A stretch of 64,000 nucleotides of DNA from Catellatospora methionotrophica (lineage in GTDB: Bacteria > Actinomycetota > Actinomycetes > Mycobacteriales > Micromonosporaceae): assembly GCF_011297335.1 (NCBI RefSeq), contig NZ_JAAOTJ010000011.1, forward strand, positions 152,326 through 216,325. The letters are read 5' to 3'. Both the position numbers and the translations under genes were made by a program. Numbering within the stretch: the first letter of the stretch is position 1; the number at the start of each line of letters is the position of its first letter. Shown piece after piece: positions 28,116 through 36,491 of the stretch. A model generated the notes under the pieces. That model was given only the letters and a program-made list of their open reading frames with translations, searched no databases and was not told the DNA's origin.

Positions 28116-28192
28116 AGGTCCGGGTCCGGGTCCAGGTCCGGGTCCAGGTCCGGGTCCAGGTCCGGGTCCAGGTCCGGGTGGGGGTCCGGGTC
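28116..28192. repeat. Tandem hexamer array
   Basis: About 13 near-perfect copies of the hexamer (A/G)GGTCC, mostly alternating to give a 12-bp period AGGTCCGGGTCC. Non-coding; it follows the GntR gene. Such arrays change length by slippage. The gap 28085-28470 otherwise holds the palindromic repeat, a short hairpin repeat and the rplA terminator. Confidence 0.9.
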
Positions 28193-28213
28193 AGGCGCTC
28201 GTCCGGCGCTCGG

Positions 28214-28280
28214 GATGATCGCTGTTTGAGGTCAGAAAGTGAGGTCGGACCACAGTTTCTGACCGTAAACAGCGATCATC
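28214..28280. repeat. Interspersed palindromic repeat, copy 2
   Basis: A 67-bp element with perfect 14-bp outer arms (GATGATCGCTGTTT 28214-28227; AAACAGCGATCATC 28267-28280) and inner arms GGTCAGAAA/TTTCTGACC. It belongs to the same family as 16274-16334 and 45700-45766. Confidence 0.85.
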
Positions 28281-28292
28281 GCCAACCGCGAG

Positions 28293-28310
28293 GTTAAGAA
28301 GGGCCCCTTC
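28293..28310. repeat. Short GAAGGG/TTAAC hairpin repeat
   Basis: GTTAAGAAGGGCCCCTTC, whose complement matches the two elements in the proB-proA gap (62418-62440 and 62452-62472). It contains a GAAGGGGCCCTTC palindrome next to TTAAC. Confidence 0.6.
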
Positions 28311-28415
28311 ATCCACCTATGGCGATGGGAAGGTGCCCTCCCTTCGGCAAGGGCGGAGCGGCGCGAGAGGAACGGCAGACGCGGGACGCCCGGGCGGGTG
28401 GAAGGCGGGGAAGGC

Positions 28416-28451
28416 GGAAGGCCCCGCTCGCGGTGCGAGGCGGGGCCTTCC
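28416..28451 (-). terminator. Hairpin after rplA
   Basis: A 12-bp perfect stem (28416-28427 with 28440-28451) begins 19 nt after the rplA stop. There is no T-run after it, only pyrimidine-rich sequence, so termination strength is uncertain. Confidence 0.65.
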
Positions 28452-28470
28452 GGGTGGAGTACGGGGCGGA

Positions 28471-29184
28471 TCAGGCCTCGTTGTTCTCCTGGATGTTGCG
28501 GGTCACGTTGGGGTCGACCGGGATGCCCGGGCCCATCGTGGTGGTCACGAAGACCTTCTTCAGGTACTTGCCCTTGGACGCCGACGGCTTGGACCGCAGC
28601 ACCTCCTCCAGCACCGCGGCGTAGTTGTCCACCAGCTGCTCAGCGGTGAACGACGACTTGCCGATGATCAGGTGCAGGTTCGAGTGCTTGTCCACGCGGA
28701 AGGTGATCTTTCCGCCCTTGATGTCGGAGACCGCCTTGGCGATGTCCATGGTGACCGTGCCGGTCTTCGGGTTCGGCATGAGGCCGCGCGGGCCCAGGAT
28801 CCGCGCGATCCGACCGATCTTGGCCATCTGGTCCGGCGTCGCGATCGCGGCGTCGAAGTCCAGCCAGCCTTCCTGAATGCGAGCCACCAGCTCGTCGGTC
28901 CCGACGGCGTCGGCGCCGGCGGCGGTCGCCTCGGCGGCCTTCTCGCCGGAGGCGAAGACGATGACGCGGGCGGTCTTACCGGTGCCGTGCGGCAGGTTGA
29001 CCACGCCGCGAACCATCTGGTCCGCCTTGCGCGGGTCGACGCCGAGGCGCATCGCGACCTCGACCGTGGCGTCGAACTTGACCTTGGTGGTGTCCTTCGC
29101 CAGTTTGATGGCCTCGACGGGGGTGTACAGCTTGTCCCGGTCGACCTTCTCAGCGGCAGTGTTGTAGCTCTTGCCGTGCTTCAT
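28471..29184 (-). CDS. rplA: 50S ribosomal protein L1
   Basis: L1, 237 aa, of the mobile stalk, and in other bacteria repressor of its own rplKA mRNA. It starts [20 protein letters not shown] and has the signature [19 protein letters not shown]. It follows rplK by 88 nt. Confidence 0.98.
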   Translation of the reverse strand: MKHGKSYNTAAEKVDRDKLYTPVEAIKLAKDTTKVKFDATVEVAMRLGVDPRKADQMVRGVVNLPHGTGKTARVIVFASGEKAAEATAAGADAVGTDELVARIQEGWLDFDAAIATPDQMAKIGRIARILGPRGLMPNPKTGTVTMDIAKAVSDIKGGKITFRVDKHSNLHLIIGKSSFTAEQLVDNYAAVLEEVLRSKPSASKGKYLKKVFVTTTMGPGIPVDPNVTRNIQENNEA

Positions 29185-29272
29185 TTCTCAGATCTCCTGT
29201 GGTTGTGTCGAGCCCTTCCGGGCCCTCCCACGAAACATCGAACCGTCAGGCGGCGGACGCCGCGTACGGCGT

Positions 29273-29704
29273 TCAGTCCTTGACGACGATGCCCATCGAC
29301 CGGGCGGTGCCGGCGATGATGCGCTCGGCCATGTCCAGGTCGTTGGCGTTCAGGTCGGACATCTTCTTCTCGGCGATCTCGCGCACCTGGGCGCGGGTAA
29401 CCGAACCGACCTTGGTGGTGTGCGGCACGCCGGAGCCCTTGGGCACACCGGCAGCCTTGATCAGGAGTCGGGCGGCCGGCGGCGTCTTCAGCAGGAACGT
29501 GAACGAGCGGTCCTCGTACACGCTGATCTGCGCCGGGACGATGTCACCGCGCTGCGACTCGGTCTGGGCGTTGTACTGCTTGCAGAACTCCATGATGTTC
29601 ACGCCGTGCTGACCCAGCGCGGGACCCACCGGCGGAGCCGGGGTGGCCTGGCCGGCCTTCAGCTGCAGCGTGAACGTCTTGACGAGTTTCTTCTTCGGAG
29701 GCAT
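29273..29704 (-). CDS. rplK: 50S ribosomal protein L11
   Basis: L11, 143 aa from the ATG at 29704 ([20 protein letters not shown]). The thiostrepton-contact proline helix ([20 protein letters not shown]) is intact. It binds the GTPase-associated centre of 23S rRNA. It is preceded by a 242-nt spacer after nusG and followed by rplA. Confidence 0.98.
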   Translation of the reverse strand: MPPKKKLVKTFTLQLKAGQATPAPPVGPALGQHGVNIMEFCKQYNAQTESQRGDIVPAQISVYEDRSFTFLLKTPPAARLLIKAAGVPKGSGVPHTTKVGSVTRAQVREIAEKKMSDLNANDLDMAERIIAGTARSMGIVVKD

Positions 29705-29888
29705 GTCTACTTCCTGGGACTTGTCGACCCGCCGTCTCGGCGGATCAGGGTGGTTTACACCGGACCGGCCGGTGCTTTCGCGCGCACGGTCAGCGCGCGG
29801 CACAGGCCGGACGTTCTAGGTTAGCGCATACTCGTACGCGCCTATTCAGCGAGGTGGGACCTTCACACCCGAGGTGAGCTGCGACGCG

Positions 29889-29931
29889 GCGAAAACGCCG
29901 CGCGGCGGGGCCCCGAGGGGCGCCCGCCGCG
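29889..29931 (-). terminator. Tandem hairpins after nusG
   Basis: Two GC-rich hairpins lie 16 nt after the nusG stop: CGCGGCGGG/CCCGCCGCG (29901-29909 with 29923-29931) and then GCGGCG-AAAA-CGCCGC (29887-29902, TTTT in the loop on the minus strand). They overlap, so they are alternatives. Partial termination before rplK is likely. The spacer 29705-29886 shows no other feature. Confidence 0.5.
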
Positions 29932-29946
29932 TGATCGCGTACACAA

Positions 29947-30663
29947 CTAGATCTTGGCGACCTGGTTGAAGTTCAGCTCGACCGGGGTCTCCCGGCCGAA
30001 GATCGACACCAGCACCTTGAGCTTCTGCTGGTCGGCGTTGATCTCGGAGATCGTGGCCGGCAGCGAGGCGAACGCGCCGTCGGTGACGGTGACCGAGTCG
30101 CCGACCTCGAAGTCCAGCACCCGGATCTCGGCCTTGGCCTTGGACTTGCCGGTGCCGGGCGCCTCCACGGCGGGCAGCAGCCACTTGAGCACCTCGTCGA
30201 GGCTCAGCGGCGCCGGGCGGTCGGCCCGGTCCGTCGCGCCGACGAAGCCGGTCACCCCCGGGGTGTTGCGCACGCACGAGTATGACTCGGGCGTGAGGTC
30301 CATGCGGACCAGCAGGTAACCGGGGAAGACCTTGCTCTGCACCTGGGTGCGCTTGCCGTTCTTGACCTCGACCTCTTCACGGGTCGGCACCTCGACCTGG
30401 AAGATGAACTCCTCCATGTCGAGGCTCGTGATCCGGGTCTCGAGGTTGGTCTTGACCTTGTTCTCGTAACCGGCGTAGGAGTGCACGACGTACCAGTCGC
30501 CGGGCGCGAACCGCAGCTTCTGGCGCAGCTCCGCGGCCGGGTCGAACTCGTCGTCAGCGGGTGCCGTCTCAAGCTCCGGCTCGTCCGTCACCGCGACCGC
30601 GGAGGTCACCTCGGTGTCTTCCGTCTGGGCCGTCTCGTCGTACTCAGGCACGTAGCCGCTCAC
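29947..30663 (-). CDS. nusG: Transcription termination/antitermination factor NusG
   Basis: NusG, 238 aa. An acidic N-terminal extension of about 55 residues, common in actinomycetes, precedes the NGN domain ([31 protein letters not shown]) and the C-terminal KOW domain ([21 protein letters not shown]). It links RNA polymerase to S10 or Rho. It starts 14 nt after secE. Confidence 0.97.
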   Translation of the reverse strand: MSGYVPEYDETAQTEDTEVTSAVAVTDEPELETAPADDEFDPAAELRQKLRFAPGDWYVVHSYAGYENKVKTNLETRITSLDMEEFIFQVEVPTREEVEVKNGKRTQVQSKVFPGYLLVRMDLTPESYSCVRNTPGVTGFVGATDRADRPAPLSLDEVLKWLLPAVEAPGTGKSKAKAEIRVLDFEVGDSVTVTDGAFASLPATISEINADQQKLKVLVSIFGRETPVELNFNQVAKI

Positions 30664-30677
30664 TTCCGTAGTTTGTG

Positions 30678-31073
30678 TTACTTCGCTTCGCCGAAGACGA
30701 ACAGCACGCCCCGGGCGTAGGCGAGATCCAGCAGCGTCACGATGGCCATCATGAACGTCACGAAGATCAGGACCACCGCGGTGTACGTCAGCAGTTCGTT
30801 GCGCGTCGGCCAGATGACCTTACGCAGCTCGGCGACGATCTCACGGACAAACCGTCCGATACGCCCGAAGAAGCCGACCTTCTCGGCCTTCTCCGTGCTC
30901 TTGACCGCGCGGGAGCCCTTGCCGTCAGTCACCTTGCGGGACTTGGTCGCGGTGCCACCGCCGGAGACGCCGGACTCGTCGTCGTCCTGGGTGTCGTCGT
31001 CGACAGCGTCGTCGAACACGTCGTCAACGTGCTCGGGCGCGGCGTCCTCGCCACGTCGGTTGCTCTCGGCCAC
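30678..31073 (-). CDS. secE: SecE, preprotein translocase subunit
   Basis: 131 aa. The first 65 residues are acidic and low-complexity; the conserved SecE core follows ([27 protein letters not shown]), with one membrane helix ([22 protein letters not shown]). It is the short single-helix form. It lies between tRNA-Trp and nusG. Confidence 0.96.
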   Translation of the reverse strand: MAESNRRGEDAAPEHVDDVFDDAVDDDTQDDDESGVSGGGTATKSRKVTDGKGSRAVKSTEKAEKVGFFGRIGRFVREIVAELRKVIWPTRNELLTYTAVVLIFVTFMMAIVTLLDLAYARGVLFVFGEAK

Positions 31074-31297
31074 TTCGCCCTACTTCCATCTCGCGGGGTG
31101 GTGTCAGAACCGTGCAGGGACACGATCCCGTGTGCCCGACGCAGTCGCACGAAGAGCACCTGTCCAACGGGCCCGCCCCCACGCTGTGGGGCCGATACGG
31201 GCCATACGACCATGGTCCACCAGCCGAGGTCGTCCCGGAAGACAACCGGTGGGCCGATTCCATGATCGCCCACCGCGGGCCGGTAGGCCAGAGCCAG

Positions 31298-31370
31298 CAG
31301 GGGCGACAGGACTCGAACCTGCAACCTGCGGTTTTGGAGACCGCTGCGCTGCCAATTGCGCCACACCCCT
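31298..31370 (-). tRNA. tRNA-Trp (anticodon CCA)
   Basis: 73 nt. The acceptor stem AGGGGTG pairs with CGCCCCT (one G-T pair), the anticodon loop is CTCCAAA (CCA), and the T arm contains GGTTCGAGTCC. The discriminator is G and no CCA end is encoded. Its place just before secE matches the actinobacterial trpT-secE-nusG order. Confidence 0.95.
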
Positions 31371-31436
31371 GTGCGGGAAGAGCACCCCGACGTAGGCCGA
31401 AAGCCACCGTCGGAGTTCACTACCCCACGGCCGACC

Positions 31437-31466
31437 AGTGTACGGGTAGACAGGCGAGTGGGCCAA
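31437..31466 (-). promoter_or_regulatory. Candidate tRNA-Trp/secE promoter
   Basis: TTGGCC (31461-31466) and TACACT (31437-31442), 18 nt apart on the minus strand, predict a start about 60 nt before the tRNA. Confidence 0.45.
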
Positions 31467-31519
31467 CTGGCACTCCCTATTTTCTCTCGCCACCGGCCGA
31501 CCGCCCAGCCGAACAGTCC

Positions 31520-31927
31520 TCAGATCTGCTTGACCACGACCCTGGCCTGGGCCAACACCTTCTCGCCCGCGCAGGTCGCGGTGAGGTCGAAGGTCACCAG
31601 ATCGTCCTCGGACACGCTCTTGATCACCGCGGTGAACGCGACCTCGGTGCCCTCGTCGGTGTCGGGCACCGGCACCGGGCGGGTGAACCGGACCCCGATG
31701 TCGAGCACCGCGTCGGCGGAGCCGACCCAGCCGGTGACCGCCCGGCCCGCCAGCGCCATGGTGTACATGCCGTGCGCGATCACGCCCGGCAGGCCCACGC
31801 CGACGGCGGTGCGCTCGCTCCAGTGGATCGGATTGAGGTCGCCCGACGCGCCCGCGTAGCGAACCAGGTCGGCCCGGGTCACCCGGAACGTCTGCACGGG
31901 CAGCTGCTGCCCCTTGGCGAACGCCAT
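31520..31927 (-). CDS. hadB: MaoC-like (3R)-hydroxyacyl-ACP dehydratase subunit, HadB-type
   Basis: About 135 aa hot-dog fold dehydratase with the hydratase-2 catalytic motif ASGDLNPIHW (Asp and His five residues apart), so this is the catalytic subunit. I start at the ATG at 31927, one base after the hadA stop; an ATG 4 codons upstream overlaps hadA. The partner hadA-like gene precedes it. In mycobacteria this pair acts in FAS-II elongation of mycolate precursors at this same locus; members of this organism's likely family lack mycolates, so the substrate here is open. Confidence 0.88.
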   Translation of the reverse strand: MAFAKGQQLPVQTFRVTRADLVRYAGASGDLNPIHWSERTAVGVGLPGVIAHGMYTMALAGRAVTGWVGSADAVLDIGVRFTRPVPVPDTDEGTEVAFTAVIKSVSEDDLVTFDLTATCAGEKVLAQARVVVKQI

Positions 31928-31928
31928 C

Positions 31929-32378
31929 TCACTCACCATGCCCTCGGACGACGAGTTTGCACACCACGGTCACCACGGGCTCGCCGGCCGGTGTGGCCAG
32001 CTCCGCGCGGGTGGTCAGGAAGTCGTGGCCGCCACGGTGCGTGATGTCGTCGATGCTGCTGACGACGACCAGCTCGTCCCCGGCGACGATCGGGCGCCGG
32101 TACGAGAACCGCTGGTCGCCGTGGACCACGCGGGTGTAGTCCATGCCCAGTTCCGGGTCGGTGACGATCTGCTCCATGGCGGCGAAGCTCAGGATGATCG
32201 GAAAGGTGGGCGGGGCCACCACGTCGCGGTAGCCGGCCTTCTGCGCGGCCTGCACGTCGTGGTACAGGGCGTCGTCGGCGCCGATCGCGGTGGCGAACTC
32301 CCTGATCTTCTCGCGGCCCACCTGGTAGGGCTCGGTCGGCGGATAGGTCCGACCGGTGAATGACTGGTCCAGCGGCAT
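31929..32378 (-). CDS. hadA: MaoC-like dehydratase subunit, HadA-type
   Basis: 149 aa hot-dog fold protein (PYQVGREKIREFATAIGADD; VVAPPTFPIILSFAAMEQI; VHGDQRFSYRRPIVAGDEL) lacking the D-x4-H motif, as expected for the non-catalytic substrate-stabilizing HadA partner. It lies between rpmG and hadB, as in Mycobacterium; no hadC follows. Confidence 0.87.
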   Translation of the reverse strand: MPLDQSFTGRTYPPTEPYQVGREKIREFATAIGADDALYHDVQAAQKAGYRDVVAPPTFPIILSFAAMEQIVTDPELGMDYTRVVHGDQRFSYRRPIVAGDELVVVSSIDDITHRGGHDFLTTRAELATPAGEPVVTVVCKLVVRGHGE

Positions 32379-32397
32379 ACCCGTGAACCTATGCCAA

Positions 32398-32427
32398 CAG
32401 GGGGCGGCCCTGATGGGCCGCCCCCTG
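32398..32427 (-). terminator. Terminator after rpmG
   Basis: A perfect 13-bp stem (32398-32410 with 32415-32427, loop TGAT) 30 nt after the rpmG stop, followed on the minus strand by TTGGCATAGGTT. It lies 20 nt before hadA, so hadAB either reads through or uses a start very close to the ATG. Confidence 0.7.
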
Positions 32428-32456
32428 CCGGGAACGTCTACGCGACCTTGAAAAGG

Positions 32457-32624
32457 TCAGCGGGTCTCGCGGTGCGCGGTGTGCTTGCCGCAGCGCGGGC
32501 AGAACTTCTTCAGCTCGATCCGATCCGGGTCGTTACGCCGGTTCTTCTTGGTGATGTAGTTCCGCTCCTTGCAGTCCACGCACGCCATGGTGATCTTTGG
32601 ACGTACGTCAGTCGCCTTGGCCAC
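32457..32624 (-). CDS. rpmG: 50S ribosomal protein L33, zinc-binding type
   Basis: 55 aa, too short for most gene callers but clear: GTG start at 32624, protein [20 protein letters not shown], then [20 protein letters not shown]. Zinc cysteines are C15, C18, C42 and C45 (two CxxC pairs). It sits between tRNA-Met and hadA as in Mycobacterium (rpmG2-hadA). Confidence 0.95.
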   Translation of the reverse strand: MAKATDVRPKITMACVDCKERNYITKKNRRNDPDRIELKKFCPRCGKHTAHRETR

Positions 32625-32669
32625 GGGAGTGCCTTTCTAGAACAAGCTGCTTTGAGTTACCGGCATACC

Positions 32670-32699
32670 AAGATAGACGACGTCCATCCAGACATGCAA
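32670..32699 (-). promoter_or_regulatory. Candidate rpmG promoter
   Basis: TTGCAT (32694-32699) and TATCTT (32670-32675) on the minus strand, spacing 18 nt, place a start about 39 nt before rpmG. Confidence 0.45.
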
Positions 32700-32800
32700 A
32701 AAGGGCCGCCGTGGCGATCCTTACACCGCGACCAGGGAATACCTCGCCGGTCTGCGATCTCGCGTTGACTGGCGATACGCACCAGCGATTCAACACAACG

Positions 32801-32873
32801 TAGCGGTGGCCGGAATTGAACCGGCGACACAGCGATTATGAGCCGCTTGCTCTGCCATCTGAGCTACACCGCC
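32801..32873 (-). tRNA. tRNA-Met, elongator (anticodon CAT)
   Basis: 73 nt. The 5' GGCGGTG pairs with CACCGCT, the anticodon loop is CTCATAA, and the T arm has GGTTCAATTCC. The fully paired first position and the absence of the GGG/CCC anticodon-stem pairs indicate the elongator, not the initiator. No CCA is encoded. Confidence 0.94.
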
Positions 32874-32882
32874 GTGGCGGGC

Positions 32883-32906
32883 ACTCCCGGTGGAAGCACC
32901 GGGAGT
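32883..32906 (-). other. Hairpin between tRNA-Thr and tRNA-Met
   Basis: A perfect 10-bp stem ACTCCCGGTG-GAAG-CACCGGGAGT between the two tRNA genes, without a T-run. A processing or partial termination element. Confidence 0.55.
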
Positions 32907-32913
32907 CCGGTCG

Positions 32914-32986
32914 AGCCCCCTTACGGAATCGAACCGTAGACCTTCTCCTTACCATGGAGACGCTCTGCCGACTGAGCTAAGGGGGC
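32914..32986 (-). tRNA. tRNA-Thr (anticodon GGT)
   Basis: 73 nt. GCCCCCT pairs with AGGGGGC, the anticodon loop is CATGGTAA-like with GGT, and the T arm has GGTTCGATTCC; discriminator T. The order tRNA-Thr, tRNA-Met, rpmG matches mycobacteria. A TACTCT -10-like box lies about 45 nt upstream. Confidence 0.94.
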
Positions 32987-33091
32987 GTGCTCGTAACCAG
33001 GTGGTTTCCCACCCCGTCGCGCGCCTTGGTAAGAGTACACAACAACCAGCCGCACCGGAAATCGGGTTACCCCGACGCGCCGAGGCTGATT

Positions 33092-35617
33092 TCAGCCGAC
33101 CGCCCGCAGCCGCCGGACCTCGCCCAGCGGGGTCGGTTCGGCGTCGGTCTGCGCGCCCAGCCAGGCCTCCAGCCGCTCGTACGGCAGCGGGCGGCTGAAC
33201 AGGAAGCCCTGGCCGATGTCGCAGCCGATCTCCTCCAGCAGCTCCAGCGTCAGCTCGCTCTCCACGCCCTCGGCGACCACGCTCAGCCCGAAGTGCCGCG
33301 AGATGTCCACCACGGCCCGCACGATGGCCAGGTCGCCCGGATCGGTCGCCATGCCCTGCACGAACGAGCGGTCCACCTTCACCTCGTGCACCGGCAGCCG
33401 CCGCAGGTACGACAGCGACGAGTAGCCGGTGCCGAAGTCGTCCACGCTCAGGTGCACCCCGAGGTCGTAGAGCCGGCGCAGGGTCGGCAGGAGCCGGTCC
33501 ACGCCGTCCACCACGCCGTCTTCGGTAATCTCCAGGGTCAGCCGGTCAGGTGACACGCCGTACTCCTGGAGCAGGTCGTCCACCCGGTCCGGGAAGGCCG
33601 GGTCGACCAGCGTGCGGGGCGAGAGGTTCACCGCCACCGACAGGGGCCGCCCGGCGTCCACCCACTGGCGCGCCCGGCGCAGGCCCTCGCGCATGACGAC
33701 CTCGGTGAGCCGGGAGAGCTGCCCGGTGTGTTCGGCGACGGCCACGAAGTCCTCGGGCTGCACGGCGCCGTGGGTCGGGTGCTCCCAGCGGGCCAGGCAC
33801 TCCACGCCGACCAGGCGGCGGTCGCGCAGTGTCACCTTGGGCTGGAAGTAGACCTCCAGCTCGTCGTTGTCCAGCGCGCGGCGCAGGTCACCGGCCAGCC
33901 CGAGGCGGCGCACCGACCGCGACTCCAGCGCCAGGTCGAACAGCTGCACCCCGCCCGCCAGCGACTTCGCGGCATGCGTCGCCACATCGGCGCGCTGCAG
34001 CAGGGTGGCCGGGTCGGAGCCGTGCTCCGGGTGCAGGCTCACCCCGACCGCGGTGTCCACGTCCAGGGTCAGCGAGCCGAACGTCATCCGGTCCTGCATC
34101 CGCCCGCGCAGGTCGACGGCCAGTTCCAGGGCGGCCTCGGCGTTGGGCAGGCGCAGGGTCACCACGAACTCGTCGCCGCCGACGCGGCCCACCAGCGCCG
34201 CGGGCGGCGACAGGGTGCGCAGCCGGCTGGCTACCTCGGCCAGCAGCTGGTCACCGGCGGCGTGGCCGAGCGAGTCGTTGACGTCGCGCAACCCGTCGAC
34301 GTCGAACATCAGCACCGCGACGACCTCGCCGGGCGCGCGGACCCGCACCGCCTCCTCCAGCGCCTGGCTGATCCGGCGGCGGTTGGGCAACGCGGTGAGC
34401 GTGTCGTGGTAGGCGTCGAAGCGCAGCCGGTCCACGAGGCGGTTGTTCTCCACCGCCACCGCGGCGTGCGCGGCGACCGCCTCCAGCAGCCGTACGTCAT
34501 TGGGCCCGAAGTGCCGGGTGTCGCCGAGCCGGCCGGACACCTCCAGCGTGCCGATGACCGCCGAACTGGCCCGCAGCGGCACCACGATCGCGTCCTTGGC
34601 GCCGAAGTCACGCAGCTGGGCACGCACCTGGTCGTCGCCGAGCTTGGGGCTGGCCGCGACGGTCTGCCCGGTCTCCACCGCCTGGCGGCGCAGACTCTCC
34701 GGGGCTCCCGCGACGTCGAGCAGGCCCTTGTCGTCGGTGCGCGCACTGAGCAGCACCTCCGGGTGCCTGCCCTGCGCGGGCAGCCAGAGCGTCGCGTACT
34801 CGGCCTGCAGCAGCTTGCGGACCCTGCCGAGCAGCACGTCGGGCAGCGTGCCGTCCTGCGGGGTGTCGGAGATGGCCGCGGTCAGGTCGTAGATCTCGGT
34901 CAGTGTGCGGTGCTGGTTCATCGCCCCGGAATAGGCCCGGTATGCCACGAAGAAGAACGCCACCAGAACCGCCAGCAGCGCGTACGCCGCCGGACCCTGG
35001 CGCAGGATCAGCAGCACCGCCAGGCCGATCGCGGTGTTCAGGCCGGCCACGATGAGGCTGGGCACCGCCGACAGCGCGAGTTCCTGCGGCGCGAACCGGC
35101 CCTGCACCAGCGTGATGACGCCGACCACACCCGCCACGGCGACGACCACGCTGGTCAGCACCGCCACGACGAGCACGACCCAGCTCGACGGCTCGTCGAG
35201 CAGCACCGGTCCGCCCTCGACGATGACCAGGTTGGCGCAGGCCGTGCTCGCGCCCATCAGCGCGATGTTGAAGGCCGCCTTGACCGGCACCGTCCCGCGC
35301 CGCCACTGCGCGATGGCGCACACGGCCAGCCGCACCAGCAGCAGCGTCATGGGTGGTACGTAGGCGAGCGCCAGCAGCAGCGGCACGTCCGCGAGGGTGA
35401 GCAGCAGGCCCTGCCGGCGGATCTCGAACTGCAGCCCGGTCAGCTCGGTCACCAGGAACAGGCCGAAGAAGAGCAGGCCGAGCAGCCACGCGCCGGTGGG
35501 AGCGGGTGATCGAACGTAGGTCAGGGCGCTCAGGCCCAACGTCAGCAGGGCCAGCGGACCAGTGATCAGCCAAGCCAGCTCAGGAGAACGTTGGACGCGC
35601 CGGTCATGCCGTACCAA
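33092..35617 (-). CDS. Membrane GAF-GGDEF-EAL protein, cyclic di-GMP turnover
   Basis: 841 aa. About seven membrane helices occupy residues 15-235 (MASE-like sensor), followed by a GAF domain (about 260-395), a GGDEF domain with intact VGGDEF active site and FDVDGLRDVNDSLGH (about 400-560), and an EAL domain (about 580-825). The EAL triad is ECL (GVECLARWEHP), keeping the catalytic Glu; DDFGTGYSSLSYL and VVAEGVES are intact. Both synthesis and breakdown of cyclic di-GMP are possible. It is monocistronic, upstream of the tRNA-Thr gene on the same strand. Confidence 0.95.
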   Translation of the reverse strand: MVRHDRRVQRSPELAWLITGPLALLTLGLSALTYVRSPAPTGAWLLGLLFFGLFLVTELTGLQFEIRRQGLLLTLADVPLLLALAYVPPMTLLLVRLAVCAIAQWRRGTVPVKAAFNIALMGASTACANLVIVEGGPVLLDEPSSWVVLVVAVLTSVVVAVAGVVGVITLVQGRFAPQELALSAVPSLIVAGLNTAIGLAVLLILRQGPAAYALLAVLVAFFFVAYRAYSGAMNQHRTLTEIYDLTAAISDTPQDGTLPDVLLGRVRKLLQAEYATLWLPAQGRHPEVLLSARTDDKGLLDVAGAPESLRRQAVETGQTVAASPKLGDDQVRAQLRDFGAKDAIVVPLRASSAVIGTLEVSGRLGDTRHFGPNDVRLLEAVAAHAAVAVENNRLVDRLRFDAYHDTLTALPNRRRISQALEEAVRVRAPGEVVAVLMFDVDGLRDVNDSLGHAAGDQLLAEVASRLRTLSPPAALVGRVGGDEFVVTLRLPNAEAALELAVDLRGRMQDRMTFGSLTLDVDTAVGVSLHPEHGSDPATLLQRADVATHAAKSLAGGVQLFDLALESRSVRRLGLAGDLRRALDNDELEVYFQPKVTLRDRRLVGVECLARWEHPTHGAVQPEDFVAVAEHTGQLSRLTEVVMREGLRRARQWVDAGRPLSVAVNLSPRTLVDPAFPDRVDDLLQEYGVSPDRLTLEITEDGVVDGVDRLLPTLRRLYDLGVHLSVDDFGTGYSSLSYLRRLPVHEVKVDRSFVQGMATDPGDLAIVRAVVDISRHFGLSVVAEGVESELTLELLEEIGCDIGQGFLFSRPLPYERLEAWLGAQTDAEPTPLGEVRRLRAVG

Positions 35618-35664
35618 TGCCGTTCGTCCGCTCCGCTCGCGCCGACTCGCCTAGACGGCGACGG

Positions 35665-35931
35665 TCAGTTCCATTCGACGGACTTCTCCTCCAGGCCCGT
35701 CGTGGGCGCCTGGCCGTCGTCTTCGGTGTCCTGCGCGTGCCGCAGGGGGATCGCGTTCCACTCGACCGAGGAGATCGAGTTCCACTCGATCGAGGCGAGG
35801 CTGATCGCGGTCGGGTCGGCGGCAGCCGGTTCCGCGGCCGCGGCCGAACTCGCCACACCCATGGAGGCCACGCCGAGGGCTGCAAGGACCGCACCACGGC
35901 TCATCAAACGAATGAGTCTGTTCGTACGCAT
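35665..35931 (-). CDS. Small secreted peptide with EWN repeats, function unknown
   Basis: About 88 aa. The signal peptide is clear: basic MRTNRLIRLMSR, hydrophobic GAVLAALGVASMGVASSA, and AAAA cleavage region near residue 33. The mature part of about 55 residues contains IEWN, VEWN and a C-terminal VEWN. I take the second of two adjacent ATGs (35931), 6 nt after GGAG. Codon use is like the neighbours. It is the only gene between the GGDEF-EAL gene and the plus-strand gene at 36178; no modification enzyme is adjacent. Confidence 0.75.
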   Translation of the reverse strand: MRTNRLIRLMSRGAVLAALGVASMGVASSAAAAEPAAADPTAISLASIEWNSISSVEWNAIPLRHAQDTEDDGQAPTTGLEEKSVEWN

Positions 35932-36177
35932 CATCGACTCCACGGAACAGCGTTAGGTCAGGGGCTGTCATGGATCGTGCCACAGCGGCGGGCACGGGAG
36001 GAAGCCCACAGGGCGTGCCACGCCGCGGACACGCGGATTTCTAGCCGTTCGGTGGTGATTCGCGTGTACGCCCGAACCAGCCCAGCCGACGCCAGGAACA
36101 CGAAGCAACACTTTACGTCTCCGACCCGCCCCCGGATAGCCTTCTACGTCTGTTCGTACATGTGTACGATACGCGCC

Positions 36178-36399
36178 ATGATGCGACTGGTAGAGCACCG
36201 ATGGAACGGCACCACCGCCAGCTACCGCCGCCAGGACGTGTTCCTGCGCGCCAATCCGGCCGGGCCGTGGGAGGTCGAACACCGACAGCATGGCAGGTCG
36301 GTGATGCGGGAGTACGCCACCGAGCGCGAGGCGCGGCGCGTCGCCGACGGCCTGTGCGCGCAGGGCGAGTGGCGCAACCTGGAGCACCTGCACCGTTGA
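36178..36399 (+). CDS. Small basic protein, possibly leaderless mRNA, function unknown
   Basis: 73 aa (MMRLVEHRWNGTTASYRRQD ... EWRNLEHLHR), rich in Arg, His and Trp. A TACGAT box at 36165-36170 ends 7 nt before the ATG, so the transcript may start at the ATG itself; there is no ribosome site. A GTACATGTGTAC near-palindrome overlaps that box. The gap 35932-36177 holds only this and the peptide gene's upstream region. Confidence 0.6.
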   Translation: MMRLVEHRWNGTTASYRRQDVFLRANPAGPWEVEHRQHGRSVMREYATEREARRVADGLCAQGEWRNLEHLHR

Positions 36400-36491
36400 C
36401 CGGGCGCCGGGGACGCCACCGCGAGGCGTCCCACGATCACCCGGACGGGTGAGGCCGCGACGGCGCGGCCGGCTCCGTCCGCGGTGGACGG

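Noticed and set aside
28116..28192. Repeat array considered as a CRISPR
   Set aside because: The units are contiguous hexamers without unique spacers, and no cas genes are present.
35617..35653. Possible second copy of the nuoC-nuoH bridge repeat upstream of the GGDEF-EAL gene
   Set aside because: The similarity is limited to a GC-rich TCCGCTCCGCT stretch and is too weak to claim.
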